Shown here one piece after another: positions 24,427 to 31,341 of a stretch of DNA of 43,752 bases. The stretch covers positions 1 to 43,752 of the forward strand of contig FZLR01000016.1 in the NCBI GenBank assembly GCA_900197615.1. The letters are read 5' to 3'. Position 1 is the first letter of the stretch; every line of letters starts with the position of its first letter. The notes below the pieces were generated by a model, which saw only the letters and a list, made by a program, of their open reading frames with translations, did not search any database and was not told the DNA's origin. The position numbers were made by a program, and so were the translations under genes. Source of the stretch: Rhodospirillaceae bacterium Spongia-Bin9. GTDB taxonomy: Bacteria > Pseudomonadota > Alphaproteobacteria > Bin65.

Positions 24427-24756
24427 TTATTTGCTCCCCTTCAAATGGTCGCCCTTCAAGAAAGAGCCGAAACGGCCCGTGACTTGGGTTTGGTCGTATC
24501 GCTTCGGGTGCGGATTTTTCATGGCCCGTTGTGCGGTGTTGTACTTTTCCGCCCATATCGGCGACAACTTTGCGAGATTGTCTTGCGGGCTATTGTTCGG
24601 GTTCTCTGCGAAAGCGCGCACGATATGCGGGTTGTTTTCTAGCTTGTGTTCGCGCAAGAACCCGCGCAAATCCTCGTTATCCTTGACGGCGACTTGCGCC
24701 GCAGCAATCGTTTCGTCCGACAACTCTGCAACTGCATCATCGTAATTATTCGCCAT
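24427..24756 (-). CDS. Hypothetical protein, 109 aa
   Basis: A purine-rich AGAGGAG lies upstream of ATG 24756. Soluble, helical: DDAVAELSDETIAAAQVAVK, then HIVRAFAENPNNSPQDNLAK and a basic C-terminus (KNPHPKRYDQ, GDHLKGSK). Family not recognised. It starts inside the end of the 49-aa gene and ends 3 bp before the next start, so it is clearly operonic. Confidence 0.5.
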   Translation of the reverse strand: MANNYDDAVAELSDETIAAAQVAVKDNEDLRGFLREHKLENNPHIVRAFAENPNNSPQDNLAKLSPIWAEKYNTAQRAMKNPHPKRYDQTQVTGRFGSFLKGDHLKGSK

Positions 24757-24895
24757 TGTCTTTTTTCTCCTCTGTAGATCGCCGTTCTTTCATGGCTTCG
24801 GCCAATCTCAAATCCGGCAGGGTGTTCACTGTATCGCGGCGTGACGGCTTCAACATCAAAGGCCGCGGCGCGTGTTTGGGTGCATCGTCGCTCAT
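24746..24895 (-). CDS. Small hypothetical protein, 49 aa
   Basis: ATG 24895 opens a frame of 49 codons (MSDDAPKHAPRPLMLKPSRR to STEEKKDNGE) whose stop TAA overlaps the start of the next gene (ATGGCGAATAA). Highly charged. It fits the tight tiling of the operon. No family recognised. Confidence 0.4.
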   Translation of the reverse strand: MSDDAPKHAPRPLMLKPSRRDTVNTLPDLRLAEAMKERRSTEEKKDNGE

Positions 24896-24900
24896 AACTA

Positions 24901-25089
24901 TCAACAGTTTCTCCAATCCTGATAACGGTCGGCGCTATCATCGACAAATTTCGGCGGCGGGTTCTTGCCGAACAAATCATCTTCGTCCGGCAAGTATTCC
25001 CGCACTGAAACTTGCGTTACAACACCGTCAGCGTTTTCTTGCTGTGGTTGCGAAACGCGATAGTTAAAACTCTTACGCCGCCGCGGCAT
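24901..25089 (-). CDS. Small hypothetical protein, 62 aa
   Basis: ATG 25089 lies inside the 3' end of the preceding gene. Sequence MPRRRKSFNYRVSQPQQ, then SVREYLPDEDDLFGKNPPPK and a C-terminal DRYQDWRNC. Basic start, acidic middle. Tight overlap with its neighbours supports it as a gene; no family recognised. Confidence 0.4.
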   Translation of the reverse strand: MPRRRKSFNYRVSQPQQENADGVVTQVSVREYLPDEDDLFGKNPPPKFVDDSADRYQDWRNC

Positions 25090-25807
25090 ATTCTTCGGCC
25101 TCGATCCGGTCGCGCTCAATGCGCGCGTCGCGGCGTTCGCGGTCGGTTGCCGACATGCCCTTGTGCGTTTCCGGCAAGCCGCGGTTTCGCTTCGCCGCTT
25201 CCAATAACTGCATACCGGCAGCGGTGCGCTTCCAAACGCCCCGCGAATAGAAGGCACTTGCCAGGGACTTGTGATCGTCCCGCATGACGGTCAGCCAATG
25301 CTCGGTAAAGTCACGCGCCTTTTCGTAAGCCTCAAGCGACACGCCCCGGCTGCCAAACTCGCCAAGCCGCAGCCGAATATCGGTTTCCTGCAATTCATTC
25401 ACAACGGCGGGAATTTCCGCGATCAATTCCGCTTCGGTCGTGTCACTGTCGCCAACCGCTTCGGCGATGGCCAGTGCCATAACGAAATTCATTTCGTCGT
25501 GTTCTGCCCGCGCGGCGTTGACGTTGGCAGCCGCCGTCTCCTCGCCTTCAATAGCTTGGGTAGGGTTCGCGGTTGCTGTCTCTACGGCCACGGCAGCCGA
25601 CTTCACGGCTTCCAAACGCGGGCCATGTTCGGCTGCCAGCGCTTCGGTCTCCCGCCAGCGTTGCACCTTCGCGGCGGCATTGGCAGCCGGTGTTAGCGCC
25701 GTGTCGGCAGCGTGTTTCGCGTCATTGGCCTTCACCATTGCTGCATCGGCTTCAACTCGTGCAGCGGCGGCTTCGTCGGCAGCCTGTTGCATTCTCTCAA
25801 CTGTCAT
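25073..25807 (-). CDS. Coiled-coil protein, 244 aa, paralogue of the 23662-24423 gene
   Basis: Residues 1-110 are an Ala-rich coiled coil. The middle block (FVMALAIAEAVGDSDTTEAE, then RLRLGEFGSRGVSLEAYEKA) matches the 253-aa protein downstream. The C-terminus is basic and helical (SATDRERRDARIERDRIEAE). AGAGAGGA precedes ATG 25807. Unknown function; duplication within the operon is visible at the protein level. Confidence 0.6.
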   Translation of the reverse strand: MTVERMQQAADEAAAARVEADAAMVKANDAKHAADTALTPAANAAAKVQRWRETEALAAEHGPRLEAVKSAAVAVETATANPTQAIEGEETAAANVNAARAEHDEMNFVMALAIAEAVGDSDTTEAELIAEIPAVVNELQETDIRLRLGEFGSRGVSLEAYEKARDFTEHWLTVMRDDHKSLASAFYSRGVWKRTAAGMQLLEAAKRNRGLPETHKGMSATDRERRDARIERDRIEAEEYAAAA

Positions 25808-25822
25808 TGCAATTCCTCTCTG

Positions 25823-26008
25823 TTAGGTTTTGACGCTTGCTGCATCCATCGCAGCCCGCGCATTGGTTGCAACCCTCGCCGCTCTATTGGCTTCGGCCCG
25901 CGCTTCGGTTGCAATCTTCTCTGCCCGGTCGGCTTCGGTCTCCGCTTCCGAAGCATACAACGCTGTATCGGCAGCGCGCTGGGCAAGAACTGAATAGGGT
26001 ACTGACAT
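25823..26008 (-). CDS. Small Ala-rich helical protein, 61 aa
   Basis: ATG 26008 is preceded by AGAGGAAAAAT. One long amphipathic helix: YASEAETEADRAEKIATEAR and further EANRAARVATNARAAMDAA. It resembles the coiled-coil start of the next gene and may be a related short partner. Function unknown. Confidence 0.45.
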   Translation of the reverse strand: MSVPYSVLAQRAADTALYASEAETEADRAEKIATEARAEANRAARVATNARAAMDAASVKT

Positions 26009-26053
26009 TGCCTATTTTTCCTCTGTAGTTGCGCCCGTGTTCGGGCATGGGTT

Positions 26054-26069
26054 GGGCAAACGTTTGCCC
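26054..26069. promoter_or_regulatory. Palindrome GGGCAAACGTTTGCCC, copy 2
   Basis: Identical to the copies at 21430, 27564 and 28320. It lies 3 bp past the stop of the RepA-like gene and 45 bp ahead of the next gene, where it could act on transcription of the downstream part of the operon. Confidence 0.6.
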
Positions 26070-26072
26070 GGT

Positions 26073-27599
26073 TCAACCGGCTTCGCTGGCCGGTACCACG
26101 ATTTTTCCGTCGCGGTAAAACTTGCTGGCTGGCAACTTGCGCTGCCGCAACGTGTTTTCCGTAAATGGTACTGCCGGTGCGATTAGTTTTGCCGTTTCCC
26201 GCAAACTGTATTCGCCCGGTTCTAGTTGCATCAACGCCGCGTCAATCGCGTTGTTTTGCGCGGTTGTCTCCGGCGCAACCGGGGTTTCCGCTGTGCAGTC
26301 CAGAACGATATTGTCATGGCCTTCAACCTTGCGGGTTTGGAACCGCAAAGGCTTTGTCCATCTCGGCGCGTCGCGGAATTTCGACGCGATCAACTCGATA
26401 GTCTTGCGCGACCGGATATGCAACATGGCGTCTGCATCGCCGCGGAAAGCGTTAGTGCCGGCTTCGTCGTCGCCATACTTGACGGTATGATGCAGCAACA
26501 GGACTGGGCATTGAAACCCATAGCGGATTTTATCGACCGCGGACTTAAGCGCCGGGGCAGCGGCGGGATTGCGTTCGTTCAATTCGCTCCCCAAAGCCCC
26601 GCGAACAGTATCCAAAACGACTAGATCGTAAAAATCGCTTCCCGCCCGCATTTGCGAAATCAGCCTATCGAAACCGTCGCCTTGCACAAGCGGCATTTGA
26701 TCTAGTGTTAGAAAATTGTCTAGCTGTATGCCGTCATTACGTTCGGCAATCCAAGCGTCAACCCGGCCTTGCAATCCTGAATAGCCTTCGCTGGCGACAT
26801 ACAAGACAGGATAACCGCTGCAATTGATCGCCCGGCCATCGCGCCAAGTGTCATGGCCCGCCCCGATTGACAACGCAATATCGAGTGCAAGATAAGTCTT
26901 GTAGTGGCCCGAAGTGCCATACAACATGCAGTAGCCTTGCTCCGGTATCAAACCGTCAATGGCCCATGTTAGTTTTGGCAAAGCGTGTTGCATGTCGCTT
27001 TGCCGGACCAAATAGGGCAGGCCATCGTTTGTGGCTTCGCGGCGCTCTTGGGCAAATTCTTCGCGGCGCTGTTCTTCCGGCGATAGGCTATCCCATCGCT
27101 CTTGCTCGGCGCGCTCGGCTTCAAGGCGCTCTTGCTCGGCACGCTCGGCTTCAAGGCGCTCTTGCTCGTTTATCTTTGCCGTAATTCGCTCTCGCTCGGC
27201 GCGCTCGGCTTCTGCGCGTTTGGCCTCAAATTCCGGTTTTGCTTTCTGAAATTCCTTTGCGCCATAGCGCAGCCAAGATGCATCCATAACATCCGGCCCG
27301 CCGCCGTAACCGTTCGGGTGGATATGTAGGTCTCGCAAGTCAACCGCGGCTTGCCGGTCAATATCCCATAACGCATTAAACGTGCGGTGCCATTCGCAGA
27401 AATCCAAATATTCTTGCCGGCGCTCTTGCGGGATTTTCGTAAAATCGAAAACGCCAAAGCGGGCCAGTGCGGAGCATACTCGGCTTGTATGTCGCGCCGC
27501 GTTTTTTGCAGCCCTCAACGCTGCATCGGAAATTATCTTCGGCTTGCGCGTAGTGCGCTGTTTGGGCAAACGTTTGCCCATGTCTTTCGGTTCGGTCAT
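26073..27599 (-). CDS. RepA/RecA-like AAA ATPase (hexameric helicase-type)
   Basis: 508 aa. Basic N-terminus, a Glu/Arg coiled coil at about 122-190 encoded by short tandem DNA repeats, then a RecA-fold ATPase: Walker A GTSGHYKT (228-235), a catalytic Glu in ASEG (271), Walker B LVVLDT (327-332), and LLLHHTVKYG with FRGDADAMLHI further on. This is the AAA_25/RepA class found in plasmids, satellites and prophages. With the iterons at 28702-28769 it suggests that the element can replicate after excision. ATG 27599 has a poor Shine-Dalgarno; ATG 27581 is an alternative whose codons lie in a copy of the 16-bp palindrome. Confidence 0.75.
   Translation of the reverse strand: MTEPKDMGKRLPKQRTTRKPKIISDAALRAAKNAARHTSRVCSALARFGVFDFTKIPQERRQEYLDFCEWHRTFNALWDIDRQAAVDLRDLHIHPNGYGGGPDVMDASWLRYGAKEFQKAKPEFEAKRAEAERAERERITAKINEQERLEAERAEQERLEAERAEQERWDSLSPEEQRREEFAQERREATNDGLPYLVRQSDMQHALPKLTWAIDGLIPEQGYCMLYGTSGHYKTYLALDIALSIGAGHDTWRDGRAINCSGYPVLYVASEGYSGLQGRVDAWIAERNDGIQLDNFLTLDQMPLVQGDGFDRLISQMRAGSDFYDLVVLDTVRGALGSELNERNPAAAPALKSAVDKIRYGFQCPVLLLHHTVKYGDDEAGTNAFRGDADAMLHIRSRKTIELIASKFRDAPRWTKPLRFQTRKVEGHDNIVLDCTAETPVAPETTAQNNAIDAALMQLEPGEYSLRETAKLIAPAVPFTENTLRQRKLPASKFYRDGKIVVPASEAG
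27564..27579. promoter_or_regulatory. Palindrome GGGCAAACGTTTGCCC, copy 3, inside the start of the RepA-like gene
   Basis: Codes for GKRLP right behind the Met at residue 7. A palindrome kept within the first codons suggests selection for binding as well as for coding. Confidence 0.6.
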
Positions 27600-27671
27600 T
27601 GTGCGCTCTTTGGTTCGGGAAGGAAAAAGGCGGGACCGGGCAAGGAGGAATTAACCCGGCCCCACAAGTTA

Positions 27672-27694
27672 AGGGCCGGTCGAGTTCCGGCCCT
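27672..27694 (-). terminator. Hairpin between the 53-aa gene and the RepA-like gene
   Basis: AGGGCCGG (27672-27679) and CCGGCCCT (27687-27694) pair perfectly with a 7-nt loop, followed on the minus strand by TTAACTT. It may be a terminator or attenuator ahead of the RepA operon. Confidence 0.5.
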
Positions 27695-27720
27695 AGGCAC
27701 CTACAGAGGAGATTTGCAGA

Positions 27721-27882
27721 TTAGGCGGCGAATTGCTCCGGGAAATGATGCACCATGTATGAGCGGCGCGCGTGATACCAGCGCCCGCCGGCAATGGCAA
27801 TGCAGCGGCAATCGCCGGGGGTTTTCGGCGGCCATTTGTCGTCGGAAACGATGATCGGCACTTCGGTTGTGGTTTTCGGCAT
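27721..27882 (-). CDS. Small hypothetical protein, 53 aa
   Basis: From ATG 27882 (preceded by GAGGGAG): MPKTTTEVPIIVSDDKWPPK, TPGDCRCIAIAGGRWYHARR and a closing VHHFPEQFAA. Compact, with two Cys and several aromatic residues. It has its own terminator-like hairpin behind it. An in-frame ATG at 27927 would add 15 residues. No family recognised. Confidence 0.45.
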   Translation of the reverse strand: MPKTTTEVPIIVSDDKWPPKTPGDCRCIAIAGGRWYHARRSYMVHHFPEQFAA

Positions 27883-28243
27883 GGGCGGTAACTCCCTCGA
27901 TTTGGCGGCAAGCGACAACCCGGCCACGGGCAGCCGGGTTGATAATCTACGATAGCACGAAATCGCCCGCTAAGTCAAGGTTGGCGCGGGCGATAACAAT
28001 GCTACAGTCCACAACATAACATAACATGAAACGGCTTCGTTTGTCAATGGGATGGCGGTTTCCCGCGGTGTTGGGGCGGTACTGGCGCGGGTTGGGTTTT
28101 GGGGCGGTAAGCGTGGCCGGAGAAAGGTTGGCAAGCGGGCGGTTTCCTTGGAATAGTGGGCAGATTGGCCGGAATGTAATTTTTGAAATGCGGCGGAATA
28201 GTGTTGAAAATCAGGGGTTTGTTTGAGGTGATCGCATGGGGTG

Positions 28244-28269
28244 TTAGCTAAGTAGGTTAGCGAAGTTGG
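28244..28269 (+). repeat. Two tandem 13-bp units, iteron-like
   Basis: TTAGCTAAGTAGG followed directly by TTAGCGAAGTTGG (11 of 13 identical) and a partial CTAAG. A related GTTAGCTAACTTACTTAA lies at 28341-28358, just past the palindrome. Confidence 0.45.
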
Positions 28270-28319
28270 CTAAGATCGCCGTGACGCACAATCTCTTTTC
28301 CCGCCAGCCGTGGGAAACC

Positions 28320-28335
28320 GGGCAAACGTTTGCCC
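28320..28335. promoter_or_regulatory. Palindrome GGGCAAACGTTTGCCC, copy 4
   Basis: Perfect copy in the intergenic control region, flanked by TTAGCTAA-type repeats on both sides. Confidence 0.6.
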
Positions 28336-28370
28336 ATACTGTTAGCTAACTTACTTAAATAAATCTGCCC

Positions 28371-28522
28371 TGCCGGCCCCTCTGGCGCTGGTACGGCCCC
28401 TGCCGGCGCTGTATGGCGCTCCGGCCCCTGTAGGGCGCTCCCCCCCGGCCCTTGCCGGCCCCTCTGGCGCTGGTACGGCCCCTGCCGGCCCTAGGCGGCG
28501 CTCCGGCCCCTGTAGGGCTGCC
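28371..28522. repeat. GC-rich 70-bp direct repeat, two copies
   Basis: The unit beginning TGCCGGCCCCTCTGGCGCTG at 28371 recurs at 28453 with a few changes in the middle, giving an 82-bp period. Similar GC-rich motifs (ccggcc, ggcgct) are scattered, more degenerate, at about 30550-30720. Confidence 0.6.
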
Positions 28523-28594
28523 CTGCCGGTTAGACACTTGCTCCGGCCATGCCGTATGATCGCCCGTGCTGGCGACATGAAAAGGGGAACAGGC

Positions 28595-28693
28595 ATGACC
28601 ACGAAATTCGCAAAAGCCCTAATCGAAGGATATATTGCAGGATACTCGGCAGCGACGGAAACGTTGCGGGCGGAACCATATAAAAGCCTGTAG
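28595..28693 (+). CDS. Possible small protein, 32 aa
   Basis: AAGGGGAA lies upstream of ATG 28595 (MTTKFAKALIEGYIAGYSAA to EPYKSL). The helical, Ala-rich composition and good ribosome site make it plausible, but its short length leaves it unproven. Directly followed by the iteron cluster. Confidence 0.3.
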   Translation: MTTKFAKALIEGYIAGYSAATETLRAEPYKSL

Positions 28694-28701
28694 TGTTGAA
28701 A

Positions 28702-28769
28702 AAAGTTGATATTGGCGTATCAACTTTCGTATCAACTTTGTATCAAATATCAACTTTTGTATCAACTTT
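28702..28769. repeat. Iteron-like TATCAACTTT repeats
   Basis: TATCAACTTT occurs at 28718, 28730, 28748 and 28760, pairwise 12 bp apart, with a partial TATCAAA at 28741. An inverted copy AAAGTTGATA at 28702-28711 forms a perfect 10-bp dyad with the first unit (6-bp spacer). A degenerate inverted copy follows at about 28804. The array is AT-rich inside a GC-rich element, as at iteron-type replication origins. Confidence 0.6.
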
Positions 28770-28895
28770 TAGGCCATGAAATGGCGGTTTTCTGCCGTTT
28801 TCAAGTTGATATTGGTACTTGATACGCGGGATTGGGGGCCTGTAAAGGCCCCATCCATATCAACCGCAGTATGTAAAATATCAGGAAATGGGAGA

Positions 28896-29171
28896 TTATG
28901 GCCTAATTGCTTTAATTTCGCTTTCCAGAAAATCGGCCCATCGCTGCAATATATCCCGTCGCATATAAATCGGCCCGGTGTTGGCATGGCCTCGAATTAC
29001 CAAAGGCCGCGCGGCCTCGATATTCGCCGGCTTCAATATTTTCGCGAACGCTGTTTCGGTTATCATGCGCCTGCCCGGAAAATCAAACCGCCGTGGCCTA
29101 GCTTTCGCGCTTCCCGCAATATCGCGACGGCCGCGCGGGGCAGTGCAACAATGCGCTTGCGCCCGTGTCAT
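28896..29171 (-). pseudogene. Remnant of a second tyrosine integrase (C-terminal pieces)
   Basis: The open frame ends RRDILQRWADFLESEI, the usual extreme C-terminus of P4-type integrases, and contains RMITETAFAKILKPANIEAA, the stretch before the missing HxxR box. Just upstream but in another frame the DNA reads RIVALPRAAVAILREARKLG then HGGLIF, an integrase block (compare VPLSDAALAVLREAR). The catalytic His, Arg and probably Tyr regions are deleted or scrambled. The ATG at 29171 overlaps the upstream stop, but a translated product would be a fusion of fragments. Confidence 0.45.
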
Positions 29172-29707
29172 TGCGCTGCGCGCCATTCAGCCATCGTTTT
29201 GCCGCTCTTGCTGCGGTTGCAACCGGAGCATAGCAGTTGCAAGTTGTCAGGATGATCGGTCCCGCCACGCGACCGTGGCAGGATATGGTCAACGTCCATG
29301 ACCCGGAACGGGAAATGCGTGTCACAGCCGACGCAAACGCCTTCTTGCTCGCCATACAGGCGGTGACGGTGTGTCCGGTAATTCGGCAGGTCGCCCAAGT
29401 CAGTGCGCTTTGGCGGTTCCGTTAGTGCCGTAGCGCGGAACAATCCGCCGCCGATATGCTCGCCGCCCTTCTTGTCCGCCCGATCTTCGGCAATCCGGTC
29501 ATTGACTAGTTTCACCGCCAGTTCGGACAAGTCGATTCCGGCCCAGCGGCGGCCCAGTCTGTCGGCGGCCACAAGTGCGGTTGCGCAACCGCAGAACGGG
29601 TCGAGGATCATGTCGCCGGGATTGCTGCTGGCAGCGATGATGCGCTCCAACAGCGCCAGCGGCTCTTGAGTCGGATAGCCGCACCCAAAAACAACAAAAT
29701 GACTCAA
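29168..29707 (-). CDS. C-terminal part of a beta-class DNA methyltransferase fused to an HNH endonuclease domain
   Basis: 179 aa from a TTG. Residues 10-80 are the end of an N4/N6 methyltransferase: GYPTQEPLALLERIIAAS, then DMILDPFCGCATALVAADRL (motif I, SAM binding) and WAGIDLSELAVKLVNDRI. Residues 110-179 are an HNH nuclease: GVCVGCDTHFPFRVMDVDHI, PRSRGGTDHPDNLQLLCSGC. The DPPF motif and the central domain are missing; a matching N-terminal piece lies at 30076-30417. The HNH part is complete and may still act. The fusion could be a self-modifying homing-type enzyme that has decayed. Confidence 0.65.
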   Translation of the reverse strand: MSHFVVFGCGYPTQEPLALLERIIAASSNPGDMILDPFCGCATALVAADRLGRRWAGIDLSELAVKLVNDRIAEDRADKKGGEHIGGGLFRATALTEPPKRTDLGDLPNYRTHRHRLYGEQEGVCVGCDTHFPFRVMDVDHILPRSRGGTDHPDNLQLLCSGCNRSKSGKTMAEWRAAQ

Positions 29708-30073
29708 TTAGAATTGGCCCAATTTCTTAGCTAATCGAGACCTTTTCTTAATTCGTTTCGTTAATTCTTTCGGGTTGCACAACCAGTACTCTGTATTCTG
29801 GTCGATCCAAGCTTCGTCGTGGGTGAACCTTCCACACGCTTGGCACTGCCATCCCAAAGTGCCCGAAGGAGACATGAACGTGGAACGCATAGCCGGTTTA
29901 CCGTCAACGTAGCTCGGTTGCACGTGAGGACACAGAGCCCATAGGTTCTCCTCCTTTTGCTTTCTTCTGTCTCGCAACCACTCGTTAACGTCGAAACGAA
30001 CTATTCCACGAACAGCGATGATTGCGGCCACGAACGCTGCGACCCAAAATATCCAATTCCATGTTTCTTCCAT
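29708..30073 (-). CDS. Small membrane protein with zinc-ribbon-like Cys, inserted between methyltransferase halves
   Basis: 121 aa from ATG 30073. One N-terminal transmembrane helix (WNWIFWVAAFVAAIIAVRGI), then a basic stretch (EWLRDRRKQKEE), Cys residues in LWALCPH and WQCQACGRF that may bind zinc, and a basic tail. Its GC content is lower than that of the flanking methyltransferase pieces. It lies exactly where about 150 codons of the methyltransferase should be, so it looks like an insertion-replacement. No family recognised. Confidence 0.5.
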   Translation of the reverse strand: MEETWNWIFWVAAFVAAIIAVRGIVRFDVNEWLRDRRKQKEENLWALCPHVQPSYVDGKPAMRSTFMSPSGTLGWQCQACGRFTHDEAWIDQNTEYWLCNPKELTKRIKKRSRLAKKLGQF

Positions 30074-30075
30074 TG

Positions 30076-30417
30076 CTACAACCGCATCCGTTTCATGTGT
30101 TCCTCGCACCCGTCCTCCCGGTGCGTCGTCGGGTTCCGGTTGGCCTGTTCGCCGTGCTCATGCACGTCGATATCGTCCAGCGTCCATGCATCCTTGAACG
30201 CCGCGCCGGCCGCCTTGCTGCCTATCGGGGCCTCATAGTGACGGTTGCTGTTGAACGGCGGGTCCAGATAAATCAGGTCAACGCAGGCATCGTTCATGCC
30301 GCGCATGACCGGCAGGTTGTCGCCAGTCCAGACCGTCCCGCTGGCAAAGTTTGGATCGCTCATCAGTTTCGCAAACGTTCTTACAAGGCGAGAACCGGAC
30401 CCTGTGTGATTGGCCAA
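30076..30417 (-). pseudogene. N-terminal part of the beta-class DNA methyltransferase
   Basis: 113 aa. The true start is likely ATG 30363 (MSDPNFASGTVWTGDNLPVM). CVDLIYLDPPFNSNRHYEAP carries the catalytic DPPF motif, and FKDAWTLDDIDVHEHGEQAN is the usual following segment. After that the frame leaves the family and stops. The target-recognition region is gone. Motif I is in the 29168-29707 piece, so neither half alone can methylate DNA. Confidence 0.65.
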
Positions 30418-30862
30418 GCGTCGTCAAGCGCCGAACGCTGTCGGGTGCCACGGAACAGGCCGGCATAACCGACAGGACAGATTGGCGAAACCTTCCCGCG
30501 GAAGCGCCGGCAACCGCGGGTGACGCGGCTACGGCCGATCATGTTCCTGCGGCGCTTCCGGCCGTCCTGTGGCCTCTGCCGGTTCTGTAGGGTGCTAGGA
30601 CGGCCTATCCATGCCCGCTGGCGCTCCCGGCCATCTCTGGCGCTTCCCCGGCGACTGTACGGCGACCGCGCCTCGATACCGGCGGCAAGGATACTCTCCG
30701 GTGCCGTTTGGCTGCCGTGAGGCGCTTGCCCGGCCGTCCAAGGGATGATATCTACCGGATCAAATGCGGAACACGGGACAGGCCCGTATCGCGTCAGTAG
30801 TCTAGGGATTGCGGCGAACCTGTTAAGGGTGTCGTCTCGGTCCCGAAATTTGGAGAAGGTTA
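30418..30862. other. Intergenic stretch with degenerate GC-rich repeats
   Basis: 445 bp with no supported gene. It contains many short GC-rich motifs like those of the 28371-28522 repeat and the leader of the next plus-strand gene (TTGGAGAAGG before ATG 30863). Confidence 0.5.
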
Positions 30863-31255
30863 ATGCCGACATCGTTCGAAAAACGCTACCAGCAAGAATG
30901 CGCAGAAGATGAAAAAATCGGCCGCAATGAAGCGGCAGAGCTTAGGGTCGGTTCGCGCGAACCAGAATTACGAGAATTGGTAGAAATTTTTGCTTCCCAA
31001 AATGAACAAATTGCTTCCCAAAATGAACAAATTGCCGGCCTAAATGCTACAGTAGAGCAGCTTGCACATGCCAACGCATTGAAACACCAAGACGATGAAC
31101 GCCGTTACCGCGAATTGCTCCGGGTGTTTGATGCTCTACACCATTCGTTGTCTGAACCCGCTATCCCAACACTCGGAAATATGGGGCGCGGAAGCTGGCC
31201 GCTGAAGCAAATCCCTAACCCAACATACGAAAATTTGCGACCCGGAAGGCATTAG
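30863..31255 (+). CDS. Coiled-coil protein, 130 aa, unknown
   Basis: GGAGAAGG precedes ATG 30863. Residues 30-90 form a coiled coil that includes a tandem SQNEQIA unit encoded by an exact 21-bp DNA direct repeat. The start is charged (MPTSFEKRYQQECAEDEKIG) and the tail Pro-rich (PNPTYENLRPGRH). It is a separate plus-strand unit between the methyltransferase debris and the integrase. Family not recognised. Confidence 0.55.
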   Translation: MPTSFEKRYQQECAEDEKIGRNEAAELRVGSREPELRELVEIFASQNEQIASQNEQIAGLNATVEQLAHANALKHQDDERRYRELLRVFDALHHSLSEPAIPTLGNMGRGSWPLKQIPNPTYENLRPGRH

Positions 31256-31296
31256 CCGCAGCTTGACTAGTTTTGCGCACAGTTTCCAAAAGTAAA

Positions 31297-31316
31297 GGCC
31301 GGCGCGATGGCCGGCC
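31297..31316. terminator. Hairpin between convergent genes
   Basis: GGCCGG (31297-31302) and CCGGCC (31311-31316) lie between the stop of the coiled-coil gene and that of the integrase. No strong T-run. Confidence 0.4.
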
Positions 31317-31341
31317 CTAGGTTCGCCGTGGCGGAGCGCTG

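Larger units (their letters stand above)
27883..28594. other. Gene-poor control region of the element
   Basis: 712 bp without a supported gene; an open frame at 28026-28226 (+) looks random. The stretch contains tandem 13-bp units (28244-28269), the fourth 16-bp palindrome (28320-28335) and a 70-bp GC-rich repeat in two copies (28371-28522). Together with the iterons downstream it is the best candidate for the origin or partition region. Confidence 0.5.

Noticed and set aside
28026-28226. Plus-strand frame of 66 aa in the control region
   Set aside because: Trp/Gly/Arg-rich, no ribosome site, no recognisable pattern; likely chance.
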